Positions 34,344 through 43,678 are shown, counted from the first letter of the stretch. The stretch is DNA of 64,000 nt from JBGTFE01 sp036403235 (GCA_036403235.1 DASWRI010000048.1:62001-126000); one strand, 5' to 3'. Translations and numbers: made by a program. Notes: generated from the letters alone by a model not told the origin.

Positions 34344-34398
34344 AACACAGAGAGGGCACAGAGATTTTTTAATAATTTCTCTGTGCCCTCTCTGTGTT
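34344..34398. repeat. Perfect inverted repeat, CACAGAG family (R14)
   Basis: Perfect 21-bp arms at 34344-34364 and 34378-34398 with a 13-nt AT-rich loop (TTTTTTAATAATT). Nearly identical to R15 three kilobases away, including the loop. Between convergent yceI and ruvB. Confidence 0.88.
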
Positions 34399-34416
34399 CT
34401 CTGCGATAAAAATCTC

Positions 34417-35472
34417 TTAGCTTGCCATCGCTACAATATTTTCAATCTGCGGCAGCTCGAATCCGAAATGTTTATAGGCGGCGACGGTCGCCGTTCGGCC
34501 GCGCGGCGTGCGGTTCAAAAATCCGATTTGAATCAGATACGGCTCAATCATTTCCTCAATCGATTCGCGGTCTTCGCTGATTGAAGCGGCAATCGTGCCG
34601 ACGCCGACCGGGCCGCCTTCGAATTTTTCGATAATCGTCAAAAGCAGTTTTCTATCGACTTCGTCCAGGCCGAAACGGTCGACTTCCATCGCGTCGAGCG
34701 CTTTCTGCGTCAGCGCGCCGTTGATTTTTCCGTCGCCCAAAACTTCCGCGTAATCGCGAACGCGCCGGAGCAAACGATTGGCGATGCGCGGTGTTCCGCG
34801 CGCGCGTCTGGCAAGTTCGGTCGCGCCGGTCGCTTCGATTTCGACGTTCAAAATCTCCGCCGAGCGGTGAATGATGATTTCCAAATCCTTGCGCGGGTAA
34901 AAATCAAGATGGTTGACGATGCCGAAACGCCCTCGAAGCGGCGCGGAAATCATTCCCGCCCGCGTCGTCGCGCCGACCAGCGTAAATTTCGGCAGGTCGA
35001 TTTTTATCGAGCGCGCCGCCGTTCCCTGACCGATAATCAAATCGAGCTGAAAATCTTCCATCGCCGGATAGAGAATTTCCTCGACCTGCGGCTTGAGGCG
35101 ATGAATCTCGTCGATAAAAAGCACATCGCCTTCTTCGAGATTCGTCAAAATCGCCGCCAAATCGCCGCCCTTTTCGATTGAAGGCGCGTGAACCGTTTTC
35201 AGGCTCGTCCCCAGTTCGTTGGCGATGATGATTGCCAGACTCGTTTTACCGAGCCCCGGAGGGCCGAAAAGCAAAACGTGGTCGAGCGCCTCGGCGCGTC
35301 TTAAAGCCGCTTTTAAAAAGATTTTCAAATTGTTGACGATTTTCGTCTGACCGATGTATTCGTCCAGCGATTTCGGGCGCAGGCTGAGCTCTGCCTGAAC
35401 GTCTTCAATCGTCGCTTCGCCGACGATTAAACCGTTTTGCCTGACCGGACTTTCCACTAATTCTATTGCCAT
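34417..35472 (-). CDS. ruvB: Holliday junction branch-migration helicase RuvB
   Basis: A 351-residue AAA+ ATPase. Walker A is LLFGPPGLGKTSLA near residue 67, Walker B is VLFIDEIHRL near 115, and sensor 1 is LVGATTRAGM near 165; the Arg finger RGRFG follows. The C-terminal winged helix has EPYLIQIGFLNRTPRGR. RuvB drives branch migration with RuvA. ruvA and ruvC are not adjacent. A TGTTTCA-N4-TGAAACA palindrome lies 54 bp upstream. Confidence 0.96.
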   Translation of the reverse strand: MAIELVESPVRQNGLIVGEATIEDVQAELSLRPKSLDEYIGQTKIVNNLKIFLKAALRRAEALDHVLLFGPPGLGKTSLAIIIANELGTSLKTVHAPSIEKGGDLAAILTNLEEGDVLFIDEIHRLKPQVEEILYPAMEDFQLDLIIGQGTAARSIKIDLPKFTLVGATTRAGMISAPLRGRFGIVNHLDFYPRKDLEIIIHRSAEILNVEIEATGATELARRARGTPRIANRLLRRVRDYAEVLGDGKINGALTQKALDAMEVDRFGLDEVDRKLLLTIIEKFEGGPVGVGTIAASISEDRESIEEMIEPYLIQIGFLNRTPRGRTATVAAYKHFGFELPQIENIVAMAS

Positions 35473-35525
35473 CTGTTACCTCTTTTTTGTATTTTCTATG
35501 ACTTCTATTTTACCTTTTATGCAAG

Positions 35526-35547
35526 CGTGTTTCAACTATGAAACACG
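35526..35547. promoter_or_regulatory. Operator-like palindrome upstream of ruvB
   Basis: CGTGTTTCA and TGAAACACG separated by ACTA, a perfect 9-bp dyad. The core TGTTTCA-N4-TGAAACA is repeated before the helix-turn-helix gene at 36185-36202. It lies downstream of that gene's terminator, so it belongs to ruvB. Confidence 0.65.
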
Positions 35548-35555
35548 AGATTAAA

Positions 35556-35602
35556 ATAAAAAGAGTTCGCAACTCTGGTAAGGGGTTTCGTGCGAACTCT
35601 TT
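35556..35602 (-). terminator. Intrinsic terminator of the helix-turn-helix gene
   Basis: Perfect 12-bp stem (AAAGAGTTCGCA at 35560-35571; complement at 35591-35602) with, on the minus strand, a following TTTATTTTAA tract. Confidence 0.8.
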
Positions 35603-35619
35603 CCGGTGAAGAAAAGAAG

Positions 35620-36153
35620 TTAAGCGGCGAGCTTTATTTCCGCTTTTTCTTTTTCTTCTCTCTTAGCTTCCATCGATTTGACGTTGTCAACCAACGGTTT
35701 GCTGAGTTTTTCTACCAGCCAGCGACGATAGACTTCGGCTTCTTCCATCTTGCCCGTCCAGCGCGCGCGGTCGAGCATAACGAGCGCCATTTCGAGCGTG
35801 TGATGCTGGCCGGCGCGGTCTTGGCGCTGGTCAAAATAACGATACGACTGTTCGAGATTCAAAACGCTCGCCCGCGCCGTTTCGACGTCTTTGAAACCGA
35901 GCTTTCCGCGAAAATGTTTCGAATAAACATTCATCGGGTGATTCGTCGAAGTGTAAAGGTCAAAATAATTGTCAATCAAACCTTCTTTCTGCAAAACCGA
36001 ACCGACATAACTCGGTTTCGCGCCTGAAATTGCCGCAATCGTTTCGACTTCGGTCGTGCCTGAATGAAACAGCGACAAAATCATATCTTTTTTGGTTTGA
36101 ATCGTTTCCTGTTCTTCAATTTCAAATAAGTTTTCCATAATCTTAATAGTCAT
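35620..36153 (-). CDS. Putative helix-turn-helix regulator of unknown family
   Basis: A 177-residue protein. ATG 36153 is chosen because GGGAGGG lies 9 nt upstream; an in-frame ATG at 36192 would overlap the palindrome. Residues 20-60 (KKDMILSLFHSGTTEVETIAAISGAKPSYVGSVLQKEG, motif only) look like a winged or simple helix-turn-helix. The rest is helical and charged (QHHTLEMALVMLDRARWTGKM). No family recognised. The same dyad occurs before this gene and before ruvB, so autoregulation and control of ruvB are plausible. Confidence 0.6.
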   Translation of the reverse strand: MTIKIMENLFEIEEQETIQTKKDMILSLFHSGTTEVETIAAISGAKPSYVGSVLQKEGLIDNYFDLYTSTNHPMNVYSKHFRGKLGFKDVETARASVLNLEQSYRYFDQRQDRAGQHHTLEMALVMLDRARWTGKMEEAEVYRRWLVEKLSKPLVDNVKSMEAKREEKEKAEIKLAA

Positions 36154-36184
36154 TTCTGCTATCCCTCCCATTCGATAATTTAGA

Positions 36185-36202
36185 TGTTTCATCTGTGAAA
36201 CA
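36185..36202. promoter_or_regulatory. Operator-like palindrome upstream of helix-turn-helix gene
   Basis: TGTTTCA-TCTG-TGAAACA, perfect 7-bp dyad, 32 bp before ATG 36153. Same core as at 35526-35547. Confidence 0.65.
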
Positions 36203-36348
36203 AGTTGCTTTTCAAGACAATTTTTTGGACAATTTTTCGGAAAATAAGTTTTGTTATTTCAACACTTACGGGACAATACGAAACTTTTTTCAAGATAATA
36301 AAAAATTAATAGGTTATACTCGAAAAGAGACGAAAAAGGGTAGGAAAA

Positions 36349-37407
36349 ATGACAAAAAACAAACTGCTTTTTGACACGAAAAAGGCGCGGGATATTATCG
36401 AAAAGGGCAGGCGCGCCAAGTGGTGGCAGCGAAAAGGCGGAAAGGCAAGCGGCTTTCGATATTTCGATGCAAACGGGAAAATAATCAAAGACGAAACTCA
36501 CCTGGAAAGAATAAAATCTCTCGTAATTCCGCCCGCCTGGAAATTCGTGCGGATTTCGCCTGCCGCGAGCAGCAATCTGCAAGCGGTCGGAATGGACACG
36601 ACCGGACGCGTGCAATATCTCTACAACCAGAAATTCCGGGCAAGCCAGGAAAAGAAAAAGTTCGAGAAAATCGAAAAATTCGGCGAATATCTGCCGAATC
36701 TGCGAAAACTTACAAACGAGCATCTTTCGATGGAAGGTTTCCCGCGCGAAAAGGTTCTGGCCGTAATGATGCGGCTGATAAATTCGCTCTACATCCGGCT
36801 CGGCACGGAAAAAAGCGTCAGGCATTATAAAACCTACGGCATCACGACTTTGCAGAATCGCCACCTGGAAGTAAAACGCGGCGGCAAATTAATTTTCAGC
36901 TTTGTCGGCAAGCATCACATCAAACACCGCAAAATTCTGGTCGATAAAGAGCTGGCGGCGGTGATGCAGGATTTAAAGGCAATCGGCGGCGCGCGAAAGC
37001 TTTTTAATTATTTGAACGAAGAAGGCAGGCCGCGACCGATTAAGCCGAAAGACGTCAACGAATATTTAAAGACGGCGACCGCGCCGGAGTTTTCCGCCAA
37101 AGATTTTCGCACATGGGGCGGCACTCTGCTGACGGCGCTCGAGCTGGCCGACATCGGCGCGGGCGGCGACGAAAAGGAAATCAAGAAAAACATCTGCGAG
37201 GCGGTAAAAACGGTCGCCGAACAGCTCGGCAATACGCCGACCGTCTGCCGCGCGTCGTATATTCACCCGACCGTTTTGAAAACTTACGAAAAGGGAATTA
37301 CTCTGGACGAGTTCAGACCGAAAAAAAAGCGCGCAATTCAACGCATCGAAGCCGAATACGAGCCGGAGGAAAAAGCTCTGATGAAGCTTTTCAAGGCTGA
37401 TATTTGA
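36349..37407 (+). CDS. DNA topoisomerase IB (poxvirus-like)
   Basis: A 352-residue type IB topoisomerase. The N-terminal domain begins RRAKWWQRKGGKASGFRYFDANGK and includes IPPAWKFVRISPAASSNLQAVGMD. The catalytic set is visible: Arg in RLGTEKSVRHYKTYGITTL, KHRKIL with Lys, Arg in DFRTWGGTLLTA, and the nucleophile Tyr in CRASYIHPTVL near residue 308. It relaxes supercoils by transient 3'-phosphotyrosine nicking. Bacterial TopIB is widespread in soil bacteria. Confidence 0.92.
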   Translation: MTKNKLLFDTKKARDIIEKGRRAKWWQRKGGKASGFRYFDANGKIIKDETHLERIKSLVIPPAWKFVRISPAASSNLQAVGMDTTGRVQYLYNQKFRASQEKKKFEKIEKFGEYLPNLRKLTNEHLSMEGFPREKVLAVMMRLINSLYIRLGTEKSVRHYKTYGITTLQNRHLEVKRGGKLIFSFVGKHHIKHRKILVDKELAAVMQDLKAIGGARKLFNYLNEEGRPRPIKPKDVNEYLKTATAPEFSAKDFRTWGGTLLTALELADIGAGGDEKEIKKNICEAVKTVAEQLGNTPTVCRASYIHPTVLKTYEKGITLDEFRPKKKRAIQRIEAEYEPEEKALMKLFKADI

Positions 37408-37421
37408 AGGATTAATTTACT

Positions 37422-37488
37422 ACAGAGAACACAGAGAGGGCACAGAGATTTTTTATAATTTTCTCTGTGCCCTCTCTGTGTTCTCTGT
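37422..37488. repeat. Perfect inverted repeat, CACAGAG family (R15)
   Basis: Perfect 27-bp arms (37422-37448 and 37462-37488) with a 13-nt loop TTTTTTATAATTT. The arms contain the whole of the R14 arm. The longest perfect stem in the window, between convergent genes. Confidence 0.9.
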
Positions 37489-37497
37489 GGTGAAAAA

Positions 37498-39477
37498 TTA
37501 TTTACGCAAAAGCACGACCGGCGATTGTTCGGCGGCGAGGATTTTCGAGTAAAAATCTCGTATCGAATTGTATTTATCGACCGAAAGCGTCGAGCGGTTC
37601 ATCGTCAGCGAACGCGTGTAGACGAGTTTGTTTTCCTTGACTTCATAGCTCGATTTGTATTTGCCGAACGGCGTATCGAGCGACACGGCGTCGGGCATTT
37701 CGTCGACGACAAAGCCCGCGGGCAGCGTGAAAACGGTCGTTTCGTCAAACGAATCCGAATCGAGCGAAACCGGATTTTTGCGGCTCTGCTCAGTCAGGTA
37801 AATCGAGTTGGCGCGGCTGACGATGGCCGGTTTGAAAACGAGCAGTCGATTTTGCATCAGTTGCCCGTAGGCAGGCGCGGAAAACTCGACGTCCAAATCG
37901 AAACCGGAATCAGATTTATGGTCGTTCGGCGTCAATTTGACCAATTTCGCGGCGGTCGCGCCGCGCGTCAGCCAGCCTTCGATGACCTTGTTGAAATCGG
38001 TATTGGAAAGCGAGCGGAACAAAGCGCGGGCGTAAGTCGATTTTTGTCCGGTGACTTTTTCGCTAATCGTGCCGTCGATTGCGCCGTCGCTTTTCAAGTT
38101 GATTTCGACCGTTCTTTTCCAGCGATTAAATTCGGGCGGCGTGACCGGCATCTGCACCAATCCGCCGTTTTGGCCCGCGATAATCAAAGCGAAGCTTCCC
38201 TGCTCGTAGTCGGGCAAATCGCCGACCGGCGTGTACGGGTCGGTCGCGTCGAAAATCATCAACCGTCCAAGCTTAGGATGATTGATGACGGTCGCTCCCT
38301 GCGTCGAATCGCTGACTTTGATGGCGATGATGCAGTGATTAAACTGTCCGGGCGAAACCCATTCGGCGCGGACGTAATTCGGGTCGCCCGAGTAAATCGC
38401 AATCGGATACGCTTCGATATTGAGCGCCCGGAGCATCGCGCGCATCAGGTTGGCCTTGTCCTTGCAGTCGCCGTAGCCGCGCGCGAGAACGAGATTCGAA
38501 GGACGCGGGCGGAGACCGTTGCCGTAGCCGACGCCGATGTCGATGGCGATATACTGCAGATTCTGCACGTAAGTTCCGATGGCGCGAATTTTTTCAATCT
38601 CGGTTTTGGCGTTGACGGTCAGTTCCTGCGCTTTGGCGGCAACCGTGTCGTCGACGATGACCTGCGGCTCGTACATTTTGCTGAGCCAGCCCGAAACTTT
38701 TGTCCAATCGCCGCCGAAATCCTTATCGACGGCCAGCGACGCGTCGTTCGGCGAAAAATTAACCGCGATGCGCGGAACCATATTGACGAATGACGGGCTC
38801 ATCGGCTCGTTGGCAATCGGCGCGAGATTTCTGAGCTCCCACGTGTAGCTCGTGCCGCTGACCTGCGGCGCTACTTCCGAATGATTAAAAGTGATGCTCG
38901 AAGCTTTCCAGTTTGACGGCAGATTGAGCGTGTAGCGCGATACGAGCGTCGGCAAATCGTTCTGAAAAAGCCATTCGCTGTCGTAGAAAAGCGGTCTGTC
39001 TTCGGAGACGACCGTATAACCGAAAACATATCCGGTATCTGAGTCGTCCGAGCCGTCGATGATTTTTATACGGCCTTCGTTATAAACGTCGTCGGTGTCG
39101 GAAATACGGTCGATAATCGCCTTTTTGTCGTATTCCTTGACCGAGCCGTCGGGACGAATCAGCCACGCGTTCATATCGCGCACCTTGCCCGAGCTGACCA
39201 GATAAAACGCCAGCGCGACGGCTTCGCGCCGACCTTCGCGGGTGAGAATCTTGATGGCTTTGTTTTCGGTCGTCACCAGCATTCCGTTGTTGTCGAGCGT
39301 CACCTGCTCTTCTTTGTGCAAAACTACCGCTTTGACGTTTTTTTCGTATGTCGTCGGCAAAGTGGCCGAAGCCGCCTGTCTGAGCCAGCTCGGTGCAGAG
39401 CTGTCGACCGGATTGGCCGAAGCGCTTGTAAAAAGTGTGATAAAAAATAAAAGTGTAAAAATTAAACGAGGATACAT
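37498..39477 (-). CDS. DUF3857/transglutaminase-like exported protein, catalytic triad intact
   Basis: A 659-residue exported protein. GGAGG sits 9 nt before ATG 39477, which opens the signal peptide MYPRLIFTLLFFITLFTSASA. The DUF3857 domain (about 45-240) precedes a transglutaminase core with Cys in RGYGDCKDKANLMRAML, His in FNHCIIAIKV and Asp in MIFDATDPYTPVGDLP. Function of such proteins is unknown; they may modify or bind cell-surface peptides. First of four tandem paralogues and the only one with an apparent Cys-His-Asp triad. Confidence 0.85.
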   Translation of the reverse strand: MYPRLIFTLLFFITLFTSASANPVDSSAPSWLRQAASATLPTTYEKNVKAVVLHKEEQVTLDNNGMLVTTENKAIKILTREGRREAVALAFYLVSSGKVRDMNAWLIRPDGSVKEYDKKAIIDRISDTDDVYNEGRIKIIDGSDDSDTGYVFGYTVVSEDRPLFYDSEWLFQNDLPTLVSRYTLNLPSNWKASSITFNHSEVAPQVSGTSYTWELRNLAPIANEPMSPSFVNMVPRIAVNFSPNDASLAVDKDFGGDWTKVSGWLSKMYEPQVIVDDTVAAKAQELTVNAKTEIEKIRAIGTYVQNLQYIAIDIGVGYGNGLRPRPSNLVLARGYGDCKDKANLMRAMLRALNIEAYPIAIYSGDPNYVRAEWVSPGQFNHCIIAIKVSDSTQGATVINHPKLGRLMIFDATDPYTPVGDLPDYEQGSFALIIAGQNGGLVQMPVTPPEFNRWKRTVEINLKSDGAIDGTISEKVTGQKSTYARALFRSLSNTDFNKVIEGWLTRGATAAKLVKLTPNDHKSDSGFDLDVEFSAPAYGQLMQNRLLVFKPAIVSRANSIYLTEQSRKNPVSLDSDSFDETTVFTLPAGFVVDEMPDAVSLDTPFGKYKSSYEVKENKLVYTRSLTMNRSTLSVDKYNSIRDFYSKILAAEQSPVVLLRK

Positions 39478-39597
39478 AAAACTCAACCTCCGATAGTGTT
39501 TATAAAATCCCGGACTCAAAGGCGACACTATCAAATTTCGCTCCGAACCGATTTTAATTAAAAAGCAGAAAATACGTCTGCGTTCGATTGAAAAAAA

Positions 39598-41562
39598 CTA
39601 TTCGCTCTGTCTGAGCGTCACCGTGTGCATATCGGCTTTATGAAAATTGTCGAAAAGAAATTTCAAAGGCTCGTATGATGCCACCGGAAAAAGAATGTTG
39701 CCGCCCGCTCCGAAAAAGAATTTGCGTTTATATTTCAACAAATTCGCCGCCTTGTCAACATAAATATTGGCCGACAGCGCGCCGATTTTCTGATTTTCGA
39801 TAACGTCGCCCGGCGATTCGGCGTTTTCCGTCGCAAAACCTTTCGGCAGCTGGATTTCGATATTGTCTTCGTCGAGCCACGCGTAGCTGAAATAAATCGG
39901 GTGAATGCGCGTCGCGCTCGAAAAAAGCGGCTTCGTGCCGTATTCAAAAAATCCGGGCTGCAAAAACAATCGCTTGCCGGTTTTCTGCGCGTAATTCGGC
40001 ACGCGAATTTTATAACTGTAAATCAGAGGCTTGGAAGCGTCGTCGAAATTTTCGATCGAAAGCTCGGAGATTTCAGCCGTGCTCATTCTCTCCTTTAACT
40101 CTGCTTTGATGTTTTCTTCGCGTTTGGCGGGCGAATTTTTATATTCGGTCTGACGTCGCGAAATCGCGCGGTGTCCTTCGTATTCAATCCTGACCGTTCC
40201 TTCGAGCGTTCCGTCTTCGGACAATTTGAATTTGCCGATTCGTTTGGCCGGAGACGAGGCATAATCGGTCATCAAAGTTTTCTTCCAGAGAAAATCGTTG
40301 CTGCTCGCGAGCATCGCGTAGACGCCTTCCTGATACCAGAACAATTTGCCGTAAGGCAGATAGGGAACGCCCGGATTGAGAAAAACCCAGCCGTCGTGCT
40401 CGAGCTCGACGGCGACTCCGGCGGGGCGCACATATGAGCCGCCGACGTTTCTGTCGGGATTAAAGAAATTTTCGCTCCGGTCGCCCGATAATACGAAATG
40501 AGCGTCGAAACCGGCGGCTTTCGCGAGCGCCGCGAAAAGAAACGCGATGTCGCGCTCGCTGCCCATCGCGCGCCGCAGCACGTCGTCGCCGTCCTTGACC
40601 TTAAAATTGGCGCGCTGCTCGTCAGATACGGTCGGGTCAAAGCTGATATTTCTAATCTGCTTCTGCGTAAAATCGTAGATTCTTTTCAATTTTTCGCTTT
40701 GCGTCGTCGCGCCGCTCGTCAGCTCATCGGCCTTTCTTTTGATATCGCTCGTCGGCTCGATTATCTTGCCGAAAGCCTGACCGATGGTTCTGCCGAAAAA
40801 TCCCCAGCTGAAGGACGAAAGAACGTTTCTGTAAGAAAGATAAACCCATTGTCTGGATTCGTCGTCGGGCGGCATCTGCGGCTCTTCCTTAAACGCCGGA
40901 ACGTTGGTCAAAGTCGCAACGTAAAATCCGTCTCCGTCCTGCTGAAAGCGCGTCGGCGGCATATTGTGAAAATCGAAACCGAGCGTCGAATCCTTAAACG
41001 GGCGAACCGCGTAAGTCGCTCGCTGAATCGGAATATCGCGCTGAAAATAAAGATGCTCGCCGTCGGCGCTGTCGCCTTTAAAAGTTTCCTTGTAGCGATA
41101 TTCGACAATCACGCCCGGCTCGATGCCGGGAACGGCAAACGATTTTGCTCTGACGCGGATTTTGCCGAACTGGATAATGTCGCGCTCGAAAATGTCCGAC
41201 GGCTGCAGCTCGATAATCGTTCCGTCGGGCTTGATGACGCGCGCCGCCACGTCTTCGACTTTTTTCCCTTTCATAAAAGGAATATCGAACTTGCTGAATT
41301 TTTCGCGACCGCGCTCGGTAAAAATCTTGACGCGGACATAGTGATTGTAAAAAAGTTTGTCCCGCTTTCGGTCGTCGAGCCGAACTTCCCAGAAAATCGC
41401 TTCGGCGTCCGCGTCCGGGTCGACCTGCGGCGTTTTCATCTGCAGCTCCGACGGATTTACCGGACGCCACGCGTCGTCGTCGCCCGAAGCAAACGCCGAA
41501 GAGACTAGCACCGCGCAAAAAACGATTGATAAAAATAATTGGCGTTTGAATGAGAAAGTCAT
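39598..41562 (-). CDS. DUF3857 paralogue 2, transglutaminase residues lost
   Basis: A 654-residue exported protein (signal MTFSFKRQLFLSIVFCAVLVSSAFA). The N-terminal DUF3857 domain has WEVRLDDRKRDKLFYNHYVRVKIFTERGREKFSKFDIPF-type sequence shared by all four (about 55-95). At the transglutaminase site the GDCKDK of paralogue 1 is replaced by MGSERDIAFLF, and FDATDPYTP by FLNPGVPYLP. AAAGGTG lies about 14 nt before the ATG. It would act as a binding rather than catalytic protein, if this alignment is right. Confidence 0.82.
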   Translation of the reverse strand: MTFSFKRQLFLSIVFCAVLVSSAFASGDDDAWRPVNPSELQMKTPQVDPDADAEAIFWEVRLDDRKRDKLFYNHYVRVKIFTERGREKFSKFDIPFMKGKKVEDVAARVIKPDGTIIELQPSDIFERDIIQFGKIRVRAKSFAVPGIEPGVIVEYRYKETFKGDSADGEHLYFQRDIPIQRATYAVRPFKDSTLGFDFHNMPPTRFQQDGDGFYVATLTNVPAFKEEPQMPPDDESRQWVYLSYRNVLSSFSWGFFGRTIGQAFGKIIEPTSDIKRKADELTSGATTQSEKLKRIYDFTQKQIRNISFDPTVSDEQRANFKVKDGDDVLRRAMGSERDIAFLFAALAKAAGFDAHFVLSGDRSENFFNPDRNVGGSYVRPAGVAVELEHDGWVFLNPGVPYLPYGKLFWYQEGVYAMLASSNDFLWKKTLMTDYASSPAKRIGKFKLSEDGTLEGTVRIEYEGHRAISRRQTEYKNSPAKREENIKAELKERMSTAEISELSIENFDDASKPLIYSYKIRVPNYAQKTGKRLFLQPGFFEYGTKPLFSSATRIHPIYFSYAWLDEDNIEIQLPKGFATENAESPGDVIENQKIGALSANIYVDKAANLLKYKRKFFFGAGGNILFPVASYEPLKFLFDNFHKADMHTVTLRQSE

Positions 41563-41606
41563 ATTTTATTAGACACCTTTTATTAAAGTATGTTCCGTAA
41601 TCAAAA

Positions 41607-43613
41607 TTATCCCTGTCTGAACGAAACGATATGCGCGTCGGCATTATGAAACGTTTCAAAAAGCTGTTTTAAGAACGGGTAAGCGGTAACCGGAAAAACC
41701 ATCCTGCCGTTTTTGCCGAACGAAAAGCTGCGCCGGTAGCTGAGCGTTTTTTTGTCGTCGGAAAGCGAGATTTCGGTTTCGTGCGCGCTGCCGCCTTTTT
41801 CGTCGCGAACGGCGCGCGGATTTTCCGCGCTTTCGATTGAAAATCCGGCGGGAAGCTCGATTGAAATGTCGTCTTCTTCCGACCACGGATATTCGAAGGA
41901 AACGTCGTATTTGCGCGCGCTCGTCAGAAACAGGGCGTTTGTGCTGCGCTCGAAAATGTTCGGTCTCAGGAAAAGACGTTTTCCGGTGCGCTCGGCGTAT
42001 GCCGGAATGTTTATCTTAAACGAATAAACAAACGGCTTGTCCGGGTCCTGCACGTTTTCGATGGAAATCGCGCTGATTTCGGCCGTCGCCAGAATATTTT
42101 TTTTGACCATCTCGGCGAGCGTTTTTTCTCTTTCCGCCGGCGAATCGTCGTCGTTAAATTCCTTGTGGTAATCGGCCAGATGACCGGTGTATTCGATGCG
42201 GACGTCGCCTTCCAGCGAGCCGTCTTCCTTTAAGCGAAGACGCGCCGTCCGTTTTTCCTTCGAGTTTTCCGGCGCCGATACGGGAACAGTCGTCCAGAAC
42301 GGCTCGTTCGCATCGGAAATCAACGCTTTTTGTCCTTCCTCCGACCAGTAAACCATTCCGTATGGAAGATACGTGTTTGATAAATCGAAAAATTTCCATT
42401 CGTTTCCGACTTTGACGACGATGTTTTCCGTCTGCACAAAATAATCGTTCGACATATCGCTATTGAACGGCGCGTCCGAGCGAAGCGCGACGTTGGCGAC
42501 GCGCACGTCGAAACCGATGGCCGAAAGCATCGCGCCGAAAACCATATCGATGTCGTGCCAGCGTCCGGCGCGTTTTTTCAAAGTGTCGGACGTCGTCCGG
42601 TTTTCCTTAAATTTTTCGCGCGCGTCGGTCGTCATTCCCGAAGCGTCGTCATCGATGTTTTTGATATTCGCGCGGCAAAAATCAAAAACGCGTCGGATTT
42701 TTTCTTCCGCCTCCGTTGCGCCGCCGACGGCTTGAACCGCCGCCTGGCGAATATCGTCGGTTGGCTTGAGCATCTGTTTGTGAAGTTCAAACGTGTTCTT
42801 GCCGCGCGCCTTCCAGTATTTGTCCGGCGCCACCTCGTCGTCATCGGCGTAATAAACCAGAATCCACGGTTTGACTTCGTATTCGGACGGCATTTTCGCT
42901 TCTTCCCGAAACGCTTTAATGTCGGTCATCGTCGTGCTGTAAAATCCGTCCTCGTCTTTGCTGAAGCGATTCTGCATGTTAAACGAATGAATTCTCATCC
43001 CGTATGGAAAGTTCGACGACATGTAAGGTCTAATCGAATATTTGACGAACTGCACCGGGATTTCGCGCGCCAGATTGAGCCGGACGTAATAGCTCAAAGA
43101 ATCGGTGCGAACTTCCTTCCAGCGATATTCGACAATCGCTCCGGTTTCGATGCCGGGAACGGCAAACGATTTCGCTTTTAATTTGACGCCGCTCGACTTG
43201 ACCAGCTCGCGCTCGAAAATCTCCGAGGGCTTTAATTCGATTATCGTGCCGTCGGGTTTAATCGTCCGCGCGGCGATGTCCATAATCGAGACGTTGACGC
43301 CCAAATCGGGAATTTTCCCGAAAGGAATATCGACCTTGCTGTTGCTTTCGCGCCCGCGCTCGGTAAAGATTTTGACGCGCAGATAATGATTCAGAACCGT
43401 TTTGAATCCGGCGCGCGGAACAAAATCGTCGGCCACGCTGACTTCCCAGAAAATCGCCTCGGCGTCGGCGTCCGGCTCGACTTTCGGCGTTTTCATCTGC
43501 AGCTGTTCAGTGGTGACAGGCCGCCATTGTTCGTCGCCTCCGGCGGCAAAAGCGCCGCTCGAAAGAAAAAGAATGAACAGCGATAAAATTGTGAATCGAG
43601 ATAATTGGCTCAC
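41607..43613 (-). CDS. DUF3857 paralogue 3, transglutaminase Cys lost
   Basis: A 668-residue exported protein. GTG 43613 is chosen: GGAGG is 6 nt upstream and it begins the signal VSQLSRFTILSLFILFLSSGAFA, whereas the longer frame adds a hydrophilic lead encoded by a palindrome. The catalytic Cys position reads GRWHDIDMVFGAM, and the Asp region FFDLSNTYLPYG. The C-terminal half ends in a DUF2569-like beta region common to the paralogues (SYRRSFSFGKNGRMVFP). Confidence 0.82.
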   Translation of the reverse strand: MSQLSRFTILSLFILFLSSGAFAAGGDEQWRPVTTEQLQMKTPKVEPDADAEAIFWEVSVADDFVPRAGFKTVLNHYLRVKIFTERGRESNSKVDIPFGKIPDLGVNVSIMDIAARTIKPDGTIIELKPSEIFERELVKSSGVKLKAKSFAVPGIETGAIVEYRWKEVRTDSLSYYVRLNLAREIPVQFVKYSIRPYMSSNFPYGMRIHSFNMQNRFSKDEDGFYSTTMTDIKAFREEAKMPSEYEVKPWILVYYADDDEVAPDKYWKARGKNTFELHKQMLKPTDDIRQAAVQAVGGATEAEEKIRRVFDFCRANIKNIDDDASGMTTDAREKFKENRTTSDTLKKRAGRWHDIDMVFGAMLSAIGFDVRVANVALRSDAPFNSDMSNDYFVQTENIVVKVGNEWKFFDLSNTYLPYGMVYWSEEGQKALISDANEPFWTTVPVSAPENSKEKRTARLRLKEDGSLEGDVRIEYTGHLADYHKEFNDDDSPAEREKTLAEMVKKNILATAEISAISIENVQDPDKPFVYSFKINIPAYAERTGKRLFLRPNIFERSTNALFLTSARKYDVSFEYPWSEEDDISIELPAGFSIESAENPRAVRDEKGGSAHETEISLSDDKKTLSYRRSFSFGKNGRMVFPVTAYPFLKQLFETFHNADAHIVSFRQG

Positions 43614-43631
43614 TTGAGGCCTCCAATCAGA

Positions 43632-43668
43632 GTTTCGAGCCTTGAGTTTGAAACTCAAGGCTCGAAAC
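43632..43668. repeat. Perfect 37-nt palindrome between DUF3857 genes (R16)
   Basis: GTTTCGAGCCTTGAGTTT (43632-43649), one base, and its exact complement (43651-43668). It lies between the stop of paralogue 4 and the ribosome-binding site of paralogue 3. No U-tract follows. Confidence 0.85.
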
Positions 43669-43678
43669 CTGACTTCGC

